Below are positions 50,101-61,149 of a stretch of 64,000 nucleotides of DNA, piece after piece. Both the position numbers and the translations under genes were made by a program. The notes beneath the pieces are model-generated. The model made no database searches. It saw only the letters and a program-made list of their open reading frames with translations, and was not told the origin of the DNA. How positions within the stretch are numbered: the first letter of the stretch is position 1; each line of letters starts with the position of its first letter. The DNA comes from Dipetalonema caudispina (taxonomy: Eukaryota > Nematoda > Chromadorea > Rhabditida > Onchocercidae), in assembly GCA_013365325.1 (NCBI GenBank), contig JABVXV010000004.1:248001-312000 (forward strand). The letters run 5' to 3'.

Positions 50101-53100
50101 GTTGAATTGATGGAAATACTTCAGTAACGATTTCCAGTTGAAAGAAAGGAATTCCTTAATTTTTTTCTATTATTGTTGAAGCTGTTTTAAACTAACTACG
50201 TATATTGTCTTTACGTGACTACTCATTTCTCGGTATTTCTGCTGGGCAATGCAGTAGTCGTCGTTCGTTTGTTTATTTCTCACGATTTCTGGAAGATTTT
50301 TTTCTAAACTGTCATCGTCATCAAAGATTATTTTTGTTGGAGTGGAAAATGTGTTTATGGGGGAAAAAATAATGACATCATCAGCCACAAATTTACAACT
50401 CAATGTCTTTTCTTCACCGCCCACTTTTTTGTATTATTTCCTGTCGATTAGTGATTACTGCTGTTTGATTCGTGCTGCAGTGGAGTATAGAGTAATATGC
50501 ATACATTCATATTACTGTTATTAACTTATGCCATTTGTTACCATAATAAAGCAAATAGTTTTGCCCTATCTCTACTATAACGTTAGGATGAGATTACGTG
50601 GTCCTTATTAACCTTTACAAACATCTTAATCTCTGGTTGATTAGAGAAAACTTCAGCTGAAGTTTTAAGAAATCATTTTGTTGTGTGCATCAGGAACCGT
50701 CTTGTATGTTCCCTGCATCAATCTTCCCATCCAGAGCAGATCATTCCCCTTCTCCCTCCACCACGGCTTGGTTGTTTTCGACATTGCTCAGTACTACCGC
50801 TCTCTCCCAGCAACACTCTATGCCTTCATTAGAATACTGCCAACAACGGCAGCCTTGTACCTCATCTATTTGCTATAATCCCTATTCATTCCCGTCACAG
50901 AATTCAGTTCCCTTTTATGATATCTATGCTGTCCAGCAGCAGTGCTGTACTTCAGGTGTGATACCTTACAGCTCAATCACTGATATTAGTGCAACTCCGT
51001 ATACACAGTATGTGTTGCATTACTATCAACGACAGCGAAGTTGTGTACAGCTGCAGGAGCAGCACAGAAATCAGCAAGTTTCACTTTCAAAGAATAACAG
51101 CGCAGACCGTTGTTATCAGCAGAGTGTACCTATGTGGAGGTACCAGATGGGAGCGTCATATCTGAGTAAGCTGGATTTCCATCTTTTCAGAATTATTATC
51201 GCAATTGATTCCTGGAAATTTCCAAATTTGTAGTGTTTGGGGAAGGTTTTTTTTTTTACACTTCTTTAACGCTTGAATTGAAATAGATACCAGTCAGATT
51301 ACACGCAGAAGCAGTTTCGGCCACATAGACAGGCTAAGGGAGAGGAATTTCAGGAACGCAATTAACGGTAATAGGGTTCTCTTATTTGTAATGAAACTAC
51401 TAAGTGCTGGAGGGAAACAGGTTAAATTAGTGGAAGTAAGATAAGTTTTTGAAGATAGTCCCGGGATTTTCTGCTGGATTTGTAGGACTTTATCGAGTGA
51501 TTCTCTGAAATCAGTTGCTTACAACAGTTTGATAGTTCGGGTTACTTGCGAATAACAAAAGATCTGATTTGGATCTTCATTTCATTGTAAGGTCTTATGT
51601 AGATTGCATGAGAAGGCAGATAGATTGCATTATCGGACTACACGCTGATTCTGAGGCTACGAAAACTATTACTCATGGGTATTTTTCTGTAGAACTTATT
51701 TAAAGCATGCATGCTGCTGATGATGTATGTTGAATTTACAATATCTCTCACTCCATTTGTTAGGTTCTGTTTGCTCTGAGGGCTGTATTCTATCTAAGCT
51801 AATTGTAACAGAACTGTATAATGAATATATCGCATATCCTGATTTTCTGAAAGTGGCTTATTTGGTCTTCTGTTTGGGTACCGATTCAAACTGCTTATTA
51901 ATGAGCTCCCGCACCGTAATTATTTAGTCATCGTAGCTACCACAAATATATTCATTGAGATCTGTAGTTCGAATTTAATAGGTATCTTGTTGAAATAAGA
52001 GAATGCTCATATATTTTTCTGTCTTCTTTTTTAAACATGTATTAATGCGTAATAGGTGACGTAGCATTAAATTTTTATTCGTTTGGATTTCTGAATGGAT
52101 GGCAAGAACATTTATAATAGAGTCATTCCTTCTTTTGTTTTTTGTGTTTTTACCTCTTTTTTTTTAATCATCTGACCACATTCATCGATATTTTATCCTT
52201 TTTTGACGTCATTCGCTTTTTTTGGTGCTTCTAAATTTATTGTTTCATCGTCATTTTGCTTACCCACACAACATTTATAATCTTTATCGTTTATTGCTGC
52301 TCATTATTTCCGAATAGCTTCTAGTTATATAATACTTAGGATCACTAGAGTGTTGAGTTATAAATACTCCAATATAGTCTCGATAACTTGCGTGAATTAT
52401 AATAAAATGTCCAATTTAGTCTAGAAAGGAGCAGGAGAATGAAAAGGATTTATAACTTCCTCTCATGTGATTGCTAGGATTCTTAGTTTTGAGTATGGTT
52501 TCCTTTTTTATTTTCACATAGATTGATCAGTGGAGGGTCTGTACATTTGAAATGAGAGAACTCCATGTTAAATTTGTGTTTTGTTTGAAAAAAAGATTCG
52601 ATCTTTTTACCATTGCCATAGTAACCGAAGGAGCATAATATTGGATAACTTTTATACCCTACTTCATCTTGGAAACGTGCTGATTCTTTTTCAGAAATGA
52701 ATCAGTATATGTTTTCTATTTTTTTTTTTCAGCAATCAGTGTATATATATATATGCATCATGCATCCCAAAGTCGCAGGTTATATTGCATAGTTACGGTA
52801 CGCTGTAATCTAAACAGGTAGTAGGCATTTAAGAGTTGAGAAAAACGGCATCTGCGACAACATTGCCTCCTTAACGATGAAAAGAATATTCATATTATTG
52901 GTCCGTATAACCATTTATATCATGTGGCTTTTTAAAATATAGTTAGATTTTTATTTCATTTTGCTTGGTGTTCTGTCAGAATTTAAGTCAAATCAATTCC
53001 AGGCCAGCCAGGTCCGGCTGGATATGGCCATTTGGGAGATCCGAATGCAGCTTACTTTTATGGCAACGTGGATCCGAGCATGCAAGGACGGCTTCAAGGC

Positions 53101-56100
53101 CCAGTTGGCTGGCAACCTCAAGGTTATCCACCTGGTCCCGCTGTTACCGGTCCACCAGGTGCTCCCATATATCATCCCGGAATTCGACCTAGTGCTCCAA
53201 TGCGACCACCTTTGCCACCCCAAATGATGCAGGTAAAGTGTAGTTCCTGTCTCAGATAATTTTTCCGTTTTCTTAGCACTTTAGATACATCAGTCTGAAA
53301 AGATGTCATAATTCAAAATTAGAAATTGGTGGTAGGGATTTATTATAAGCGTCACTTTCTGATTATGAAATAAGCTGCACACAACAATATTTTAGCAAGG
53401 TCCAGTGATAGACGAGCAGCAGAGGTACGAAGAACAGCAGCGGCAGCATTATTTTCATCAACAGCAAGCAGCATATGCTGTCCAGCAGCAGTTGCCGCGT
53501 ACAACGACTCCTTCGTCTACCTTACAAGTCAGGATCACTTATTTTGGGAAGCCTTGCCAAAAGGAGTATTAATATTAGAGTGACCTATCAGTGATGTAGA
53601 AACTGGTTCATTTGGGATCAAATACTTGTCTTTTTATTCTGTGATAGAAAGAGCTTCCCCATCCTTTTTTCTGTATTATTGATTTAACTTAATATAAATT
53701 TATCCATGAAATACCAGGGTGTTATTTGAATAATTGTATCGTGAGTATATTCACTTTATATTCAGGTTGACAATCAGCAGGGTCAAGGTTCACAAAGTCG
53801 AGCACCAAGTACAGGTCCACCACTGGCTACGACTCCAGATAGTAGTAGCAGGCAGTCAGCTGAAGATAATACGCCCTTGCGGCCACCAAGTCACCCACAA
53901 CAAGTACCTAATGCAACGACCTCTTGTAGCATCCCTCCATCTGTACCTTCGCAACAGCAGCCTTCTGGTTAGTTGTTTATGTGAGATTTTGATAAGCTTG
54001 TCAAGTTTTTACGGTTACTCTGTTAGTATTTTAGAATAGTCCTACAAAGAAAAGTAATGCTTCAGTAAAATATTAGTTAAATTCTACTGCCACTATAACT
54101 TCTTAATTGGTAAGATATTCGTTTTTCTGCATCCCAAATTTACATTTTTTGCAGTGCCATATTATGGGCAACCTCACACACCTCAAATGTATGGTGCAGC
54201 GGGCCTGCGTCCAGGAGCTGGACCTCCCGGAACACTGCCCATGAAAACTGGTAGTTATCATCAAGCTTATCCACAGTCTCAGCCCGGATATTCCGCTCAT
54301 AATTATCAGGAAGGTTACCAGGCAATGCATCCTGGCGTAGCAACTCAAATGTACCAGCAGCAGGTCATTTTTGCATTCGCTTGCATCTTTTCAGTAACTC
54401 TATATACTGATTGAATAAATCAATCTTAACTTTTATTGCAGATGTGGAACTCGCAACAAATGCAGAGGTATTCAGGACCGCACGCAAATATACCAACTTC
54501 ATCCTCCATGGGAAACACCCAAATGGGTACTGCAATGGTACCACGGGTTTCCGGAACTCTACCTCCTGAAATGCAACAGCATTATGCTGCAAGACGACCG
54601 CCTTTTTGCTTGCAGGCACCTGGACCAGCCATAGCTTCTGCTGTTCCGGGAACAACCACTCGATTAAGGGTTAGTTTCACGATACTGAGATCAATGTAAC
54701 AATAATATTATCATGAGGAATTATCTTCACCACGTAACCGCATTGCATTTGCAGCGTCAGTAAGATGTTTTCCTTTTTTTATTATTATAAAAGTCAAAAA
54801 AGGCGATAAATAGGAGATATATTCATGTTCCTGTTGAGAAATATCTGCATTATATCTGTGTTGAATAATTTGGTACCACCTATATTATTAAGTTATTAAG
54901 CTCAGTACAGTGCATTCATTGAACACAGTTACTGTACGTCATAAATAGAAATATGAATTTATCTTCTCTATAATTGCTCTAGATTAGTAAATTTTTAAAT
55001 CGACAAAAATTGTAGTATTCGGCTCCACCGTCTAATTCAGCAACACATCAGCAGTTGCAGCCGCAGTATCCATCTCATTCCATGGTGCAGGTACTGTTTT
55101 TTTTTTTTCTTTATTTTGCCGAGTCTTTCAAGATATGCAAATTTTCGCTTCAAATGTTTGGTAATAATCTTGATGAGTCATCCACCTTGCAGTTGTGTTC
55201 ATGGGAAGTGTTAGATCGTACTCTTCGTACGTTGCGCTTTTTCTCCTCGCAGTATGTTGAAAATAAATAGTTTCTGTTATTACATCATTGCGCATATTAT
55301 CAAAAGATGGTATTTCTTCGTATTGCAGGGGGGTCGCGTGGTTGGTGCGTCTTCGAATCCCTTTCCGCATATGGGGCCATCGACATCAGCAGGTTTCGCA
55401 GGAATACATGGTACAACTGGATCGTTGGGGCAGTCAGCGTCAGGTCTAAATGTTCTTCCTAGTAGCATGCATACGTCCAATGCTGCTTCAGGTCCAGGTA
55501 CAACTGTGGCTACAATTATGCATCCTTCATTTGCACAGTTCACTCAGCCTCAACCTATGCAGTTTCCAATTGGCAGTGTTGAAGCAACAACAATCAGTCA
55601 ACGAAGGAGGCGGAAATTGGTGATGAAAGATTTGATGCGAGTAAGTAAAGTCTTTTAGCGCATAATTTCTGTTGTTGATAAACCAAAATTGCACATTTCT
55701 CTTGTTTTATAGGTAAGTACGAAACGTATAACGATGGCTTTACGCAGCGGTTTAGAAACGGAAGCAACATGGGCGTTGAATGCATTGAATGTTATGCTGT
55801 ATGACGACTATGCTCCACCAACAATACTAAATCATACTCCTGGACTTTTGAACGTGCTCGTTGAGCATTTCAGGGCATTGTTGTCTCTTCTTTATCCGAA
55901 AGTATTTGAGGTTGTTATTTTTGCTCCCGAAAATATGGCTAAAATTTGTTTCTTGGTCGTTGTAATTAAACTGACTGATTTGACTATTGCAAATCTTCTC
56001 ATTAGTGAACAAAGTTTGAGTACGTTAATCTATCAAGAAACCTGAGTACTCTGAAGTGTTACATCGTATACTTTTTGTAAAGTGTATTAAAGGTTTGTTA

Positions 56101-59100
56101 TCCTCGAAAGTAATATATTTTCCAGGTAGGTGCAGAATCAAAAGCACGAACAACGGATGATGAATATAGTGAGTTTTGGATACAGTCTTCAAAATTGGAA
56201 CGTACAACAGCACATCCATTGATTGCATCACGGAGTTTAAAAAATGAACCGACCAATTTCACAAAGATATCACGTACAGGTTACTTAGATCAAATATTTA
56301 TACTCGTCGCTGACCGAACAGGTTAAAACAGACATATTTAAAAGAACTTTACGTTCAAAAGAAGTTTCTAAAATCCGAAAGAAAGTGAATTTTTAAGATC
56401 GATTGGAATGTTACAAGCGATGCATCGATGTTTCCATGCAATTTACAGCTTAACGAAATCTGTTTAGGTCGAACGGTGCACATTGAGAAGAAAGAATTAC
56501 CTGAATGTTTGAAACGTGCAAGGCCAAGTGGATGGTCGTGTGACACTGTGGATGGTACTTATTTGTCGCAACTTTTAATAGGATTACTTATTGTAGGCAG
56601 CATTATAGCAGCACATATTATAGGCAGTTGTGATACATATCTCTATGCTATATTTACGAGTTTGACATCGATGAATTTATAAGAAATAGATGTTAGGGAA
56701 GAGAATGTGTTATACGGATGTGTTGCATCCATTATTTTCCAAATGCTGCCAGTCATTGTCTGTGCGATTATTTAAAACTCTCTATTATGCTTTTCCATTT
56801 CCAGAGACTCTCTCATTGGATTATCACGAGTCGCGAATGTTAAGTGGATTAGGGGGCGAAACATCTTCTTATCTAGCAGCTCGACTGATCACTGATATCG
56901 AGTTCAGGAAACAACTAAAGAAACCGAGATTTTTTGTGAAAGAAGTGAACGGAATATCGAAGATGATTGAAGCTGACATCGATGAAGTGGCGTATTACAG
57001 CAAAATTGATAAGGTGATAAACACTTTTAGATATTCTTTGATGAGTATATTTCTTCACGACCTTGATCAGTGCATTTTTATAAAGCCGAATAACCTCGCA
57101 ATCCATGATGACTTTTTTGATTTCTCTTCAACTTTGTTTATCAATCACTCTGGTAATTACCATATGTTGAATTTAATATTTGCAGTCAATGCGAATCATC
57201 CCGTCTGATGTGGAACAGTTTGGTGATGAGGATGAATACAAGAAGGTAGTGGAGCTGAAGACTATACGACCAACAGCACTTTGCGTTCGTGATGAGTCGC
57301 GATTGCAGCTTGTAAGTTGTAATTAATGAGAGGTTTTACTCGACATCCTATGCTTATCCAACTGGAGCTGAGTACATATGATTGTAGGATTGCCCTCCAC
57401 TGGTCTAAATGTTGACAGTGTGTAAAAATGAATAGATCTCTTACAACATTTCTAAATAGGTTGTATTGTAGCTGCGTAAAACTTTTTTTTTTTTTTTTTT
57501 TTGAAAATTTTTTTTTAATATCATCAAGTTCTTTTTTGCTTATAGGTAAGGCGTTGCTTGGCAGTTTCGAATGTTCTGCGTGGCTTGTCCTTTCTACCTG
57601 GTAATGAAGGGCCAATGGCTAGACATGCTGGACTTTTGTATATTATTGGAAGATTGTTACGGCTTTATACGGACGAAAGGACGCTGAAATTGCCAGGGTC
57701 GCTCGTGAAACAGTTGTCAAAAAATGTAAGTTCTAGTTTCTTCAGTCAATTATTTAATGTTACTTAGTTCCAGTTTGTTAATTTGTTATAATTTCACTCG
57801 TCGTTTATGAATTATATCTCATTTATTTAGCTTTGACGGCGCCTTTTAGAGAACAAGGTATTCCCACTGCGACAGTCTTTGTTATTTAATGCCAGGAACT
57901 GTTATAACAATTGAGCATCCCATTTTCAGGAAGAAATTCAACCAGTTTTAGCTGTTGGCACACTTTCGGAAGCAAATCGTCGTTTGATGGAGCCCGGAGA
58001 TTTACTGGAATCAGATGATGATAATGCTTTATTGCTGTTTGAAACAGCTTGTCAGTTGCGAGAAGATGCATTTGTTACCTTGGTGCACATCAGTGTTCAA
58101 GTATGTCATCTTTTGAACGATTGATAGTTAAATCTAAGTTTGTTTAATAATAGGATTTGGGAATTGTGTTTCTTGATTTGTGTTCGTCGACATGCTTTGG
58201 ATTTTTTAGCTGGATCTGATTGAGTTTGAGTCAGATGTTGCTTGGCCATTGTTTGATGCACTTATCCATTGGTGCGTGAGTAAGTGTGCAGAAGCGAAGG
58301 ACCCGTTGATTTCGGCTGGCGTATCGCCGAGGTGTGCTTTTTTTTATACGTGGTTAACTTATGTAAGGCCACTCTCAGTGTATCAACTATTTTATATGCA
58401 ACTAATTCATTAGTGATATATAGAGAACGTTCTATTCATGTGAATTTCATTTGGTTAGCATATATTGACTGACTAGATCAGACTTGGCGACTAACTTTTG
58501 GTGATTGCGCTAATTGCTTTAGTGGTAAAATTAACATTCATCTGTTTTACGTTATATTATTTTAAAGAAATTATGCACTGGAAGCCTTGTGCAAGCTGTC
58601 AGTAATTGAACACAATGTTGATCTTCTGCTCTCTACGGGCCCATGGTCGCGCTTGGAAAATTTTATCAAAATGTTGGTCGGATTGCTTGCTCTGAATGAA
58701 GAAATACCTAGCAGGTTGGTGATTTAAGTTTTCCTCTTCTAAAGTTACATTTAACGTGAAGAGAAATACTGGTAATGGTACAACGAAACACCGGATACAT
58801 TTCCGTATCGGTTCTCGAAACGTACTCATTGGGAATTATAGAACCAGGAGGAGTTCGGGAACTTCTAAGAAATGAATAGATATGGGTTGTTTTCGTTAGC
58901 TTGCTGTAACTGCCTTATTTATACTGTTTCTTATGCTACATTTTTGCTTATTACTTTCTTACTTTTTTAGGGAGTTTGCGATTGTTATACTTTGTGCTTT
59001 GTGCACCATTTCCGAACCAACATGCTACGTTGTTGCAGCCGAGTCGCCAGCTGTACATTATTTGGTGGCATTCCTTGAAATGGGCGATGCAAATATGCAT

Positions 59101-60553
59101 CAGGTTTGCAGTGTGATTATTTTGCTTTGGGCTATATTAAAGACAGCTGTTTATTGTGAATACCGTTAATCGGAAGCGGTTCCTTTTACTGACGGAAAAT
59201 GCGAACACGTTTCTGTTAAGAGCTCAGTTAAGAAGTGGGAAATAGACAGTCCTTTCTTTTTTGCGGGGTTGTACTCTGTATGTTCAGTGTTTTTGAAGCT
59301 ACTTTCAAAGCGGTCATTTTGAAATTGAAAGTGATGTTTCAGATAGCACAACAACACGGAATCCAGGCACTTCGAGATAATCCGGAAATGATGGGTACCT
59401 CAGTTCCGATGTTAAGGAGAGCAGCATCAATTCTTCAGCAGCTCTGCAAAGTACCGGCTTGTAGACAACATCTTATTCGGCATCAGCAAAGGTTACTGCA
59501 GTTCACAATGTCACATCTGGTATGTTTGTTATTCGGTTATTGTTATTTGTTTGTCGTGGTTATTCTATTCCTAATCTATTTTTGAACGATTAAATCGGAT
59601 TAAAATGCTTTCAGTTATAGTGATAGTATTTAGATTGACTTTTTTTGACTTTACCATGGTATTGCTGTGACTCAATTCTTAGTAAATTCGTAAAAGTTTA
59701 AATTACTACTGCAGATGGATTCGCGAGTAGGGCAGACGATCACGAATGTCCTGTACGCAATGCAGTACTTTTCGGATAAAGAGAGGGAAAGCACTGAGAG
59801 GGGCGAAGAATCAGACGAAGAGGGCTTTCAACGAAAAGAAAGTAAATTGAGTGTAAGGACGAATGGTGACGTGAAATCTTTGAGAAATGAATTGGAATCA
59901 AGAGATTTCCTTGAAAGTAACTCCATGAAACGGCCTGCTGAACACAATGGTCTTCCGAAAGGTACTTTTTCGCTTGATACATTTCTTCTATTTTTGTGAT
60001 ACCAATTTCCTTAACCGAATCGAAATGTGATATATATTCTGGAATTCATATCTATTTTCTGTCGAACGTAATTTTTCTGTGGTGGTAGTAGTCACGAATG
60101 ATCCCTTAAGTCGTTAAACTGCCAGTGGTTTGGATTACGAAGTGAGCAGGTGATATTTGTCAGCCATTGTTTCTTAAAATCATACATATGATTTGTTTTG
60201 GCCTGCCTTACCTTATTGCCGTAATTAAGAGACCAGTATTAACTGGTAAATCCTTAGAAAAAGTAACTCGATGCTTTGTTTTTTTAGTATTAGTGGAAAA
60301 CGCGGATGGTCATGGAGACTACTTGAGCAAAACAAAGGATGATATATCTCCACAAGCAGCAAAAAAGCAGAAACTGGAGAATGGTCTTTTGAATTACTTA
60401 CCAAGCAGCAAGGGTAATATTACTAGTACTTCAGCTCCAAATTCTCTGAAACCTTTGGTGAATGGTGATGTGAAAGCCGCTGTAACATCCATCCAAGCTG
60501 TTTCCAGAAGTACTCCAGCAACACCGGCCGGTTCGGTGCAAGCGGTTGCGTAA
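35031..60553 (+). CDS. let-526: BAF250/ARID1/Osa subunit of the SWI/SNF complex
   Basis: The 32 in-phase exons give ~1,713 aa: 35031-35105, 35503-35563, 35697-35848, 42202-42439, 42717-42779, 42889-43011, 43096-43244, 43461-43640, 43717-43797, 43909-43998, 44192-44287, 44502-44730, 53003-53232, 53396-53527, 53766-53967, 54155-54363, 54442-54669, 55016-55090, 55329-55640, 55713-55910, 56126-56279, 56468-56554, 56805-57013, 57186-57311, 57546-57725, 57930-58100, 58210-58331, 58568-58714, 58971-59103, 59343-59519, 59715-59961, 60288-60553. Residues 1-370 are Gln/Pro/Met-rich with a polyQ start. An ARID DNA-binding domain lies at ~388-480 (ERRAFFEKLVQFCEQQ, RLYLAVMKRGGFEQVTRDK, YQLRRHYQKYLL). A Gln/Pro/Gly linker follows (~513-965). 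Then comes the large helical BAF250_C repeat domain to ~1600 (RRKLVMKDLMRVSTKRI, RRCLAVSNVLRGLSFLPGN, ALEALCKLSVIEHNVDLLL) and a Lys/Ser-rich tail. The family targets SWI/SNF remodellers in the nucleus. The AG ending three bases before the ATG could be a spliced-leader site. Confidence 0.95.
35503..35529 (+). repeat. CAG/CAA repeat encoding polyglutamine
   Basis: Six CAG and two CAA codons open exon 2 of the BAF250 gene, followed by His-Gln. The intron acceptor AG merges with the repeat (TTTTCAG then CAG units), so tandem NAGNAG acceptors could shift the Gln count by one or more. Confidence 0.85.
39798..39834 (+). repeat. CATC/CAAC tetranucleotide repeat
   Basis: About five CATC units change into about four CAAC units, within intron 3 of the BAF250 gene. 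Confidence 0.9.
41660..41698 (+). repeat. T-rich pyrimidine tract
   Basis: A tract of T runs with single C interruptions lies about 500 bases before exon 4. Confidence 0.8.
47061..47154 (+). repeat. long poly(T) tract with few C interruptions
   Basis: About 94 bases are almost pure T. On the minus strand this makes a meaningless poly-Lys frame. The tract could be the poly(A) tail of a reverse-inserted retroposed sequence, but no adjacent copied gene was recognised. Its true length is uncertain because such runs are error-prone in assemblies. Confidence 0.9.
47770..48345 (+). mobile_element. decayed mariner-family transposase fragment
   Basis: Conceptual fragments in shifting frames follow the order of a mariner transposase. 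MTVWHLKQAAKVVKLDKWML then CELSHNQ (47810-47890) fits the helix-turn-helix end and the WVPHEL block. FTTGDDHH (~47960) fits the TGDEKW catalytic block. NLHKKTVAF (~48025) fits the LHPKKV block. GETIRVN then MHRELE (~48060-48120) fits the TIN-Y-QQL segment. VEELGCRVFLHCD (~48170) fits the LEELGWE-HPPYSPD segment. SKQSAENAFQEFESSKL (~48270-48320) fits the C-terminal end. The second and third catalytic acidic motifs are not intact, and there are stops and frame changes, so it is inactive. Terminal inverted repeats were not found. It lies in intron 12 of the BAF250 gene, same orientation. Confidence 0.75.
49740..49950 (+). promoter_or_regulatory. candidate internal promoter block in intron 12
   Basis: This short G/C-richer block has AGG-rich and AGC/AGT-rich strings (GGAGGGAGCAGCAG and similar), unlike the AT-rich intron around it. 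It lies about 0.8-1 kb ahead of the candidate alternative first exon. The composition resembles the blocks at 29.9-31.2 and 39.2-39.9 kb. Promoter activity is an inference only. Confidence 0.25.
50706..51367 (+). CDS. candidate alternative first exons of the BAF250 gene (ARID-less isoform)
   Basis: Exon A (50706-51165) begins with ATG 12 bases after an acceptor (GTGCATCAG, ending 50693), a spacing suited to spliced-leader addition. It encodes 153 codons rich in Ser, Gln, Tyr and Pro (e.g. MFPASIFPSRADHSPSP, YSFPSQNSVPFYDIYAVQQQ, YQRQRSCVQLQEQHRNQQ), like the linker of this family. It ends in a strong donor (CTGA/GTAAGC), phase 1. Exon B (51287-51367) continues in phase and ends (AACG/GTAATA) in phase 1, exactly the phase needed to join exon 13 at 53003. 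The result would be a ~1,381-residue protein without the ARID. Exon A as a 5'-spliced internal exon does not fit exon 12, whose phase differs. Exon B is less certain; another of its frames is also open until a TAA. Confidence 0.4.
57483..57502 (+). repeat. poly(T) run of 20
   Basis: This pure T run lies in the intron before exon 25 of the BAF250 gene and forms part of a long pyrimidine-rich stretch. Confidence 0.9.
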
Positions 60554-61143
60554 ACTTTCCACTGACTCTTCATAGATTTTTCTTCCCTTAATCCTACCGA
60601 AAGGTAGCTTTCTGAGACAACCTGACGTTATGTCATCGTTTCTAGAAGCAGGAAAGTGAGCTCAAGAAAGTATTCATTGTTGTTTTAACGGGTACTGCTT
60701 TTTTTTGCTTTTTGAATCATGTTAGGCGTTCGTTATGTTCAGTTGTATTGTCTGACCTTCTAACTCGAATTAGGGCCGATGGGTAATTTTCCCAGTTTTT
60801 GGTACCGAAACTTATTCTAGCTTGCAAGAAGTTTATAAGCTTTCGATTAAGATTATAGCATAATGTTTGGATTCTGTATATTGATTGGACTGAAACAAAT
60901 TTGTATAAATCTGTTGGGGAAACTTGTGGATAGTTTAGAGAGGGAGTGCGAGAAAGAAGTACCCTTCTGTCAGTTTTATCCTTCGATTTTTCCTTCAGGT
61001 TTACCCGCAGCTTCTGTTGTAGCACTTTGCCGGGGATTATTGAAAATGTTATTAAGAATGATCATTTCCAGTTGTAGTTTGTTGCTTGTGTTTACTGGTT
61101 CGGTACACGATGGTCTATTTTATTGTCTTTGATTGGCCGAAAC
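60554..61143 (+). other. 3' UTR of the BAF250 gene
   Basis: AT-rich sequence runs from the TAA at 60551-60553 to the first clear AATAAA at 61144. Open frames here (e.g. 60863-61132) have no coding look. Confidence 0.5.
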
Positions 61144-61149
61144 AATAAA
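61144..61149 (+). terminator. candidate polyadenylation signal of the BAF250 gene
   Basis: AATAAA lies about 590 bases after the stop codon and is followed within 35 bases by GT- and T-rich sequence (GTGTTTTTTGTC), a good downstream element. Confidence 0.55.

Larger units (their letters stand above)
44731..53002 (+). other. 8.27 kb intron 12 of the BAF250 gene
   Basis: This is the longest intron of the window, placed directly after the ARID domain. It holds a long T tract, a decayed mariner transposase, a G/C-richer block near 49.75-49.95 kb and a candidate alternative first exon pair at 50706-51367. Splicing of exon 12 (phase 1, ending GGACCTG) to exon 13 (starting GCCAGCC) keeps the frame. 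Confidence 0.7.
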
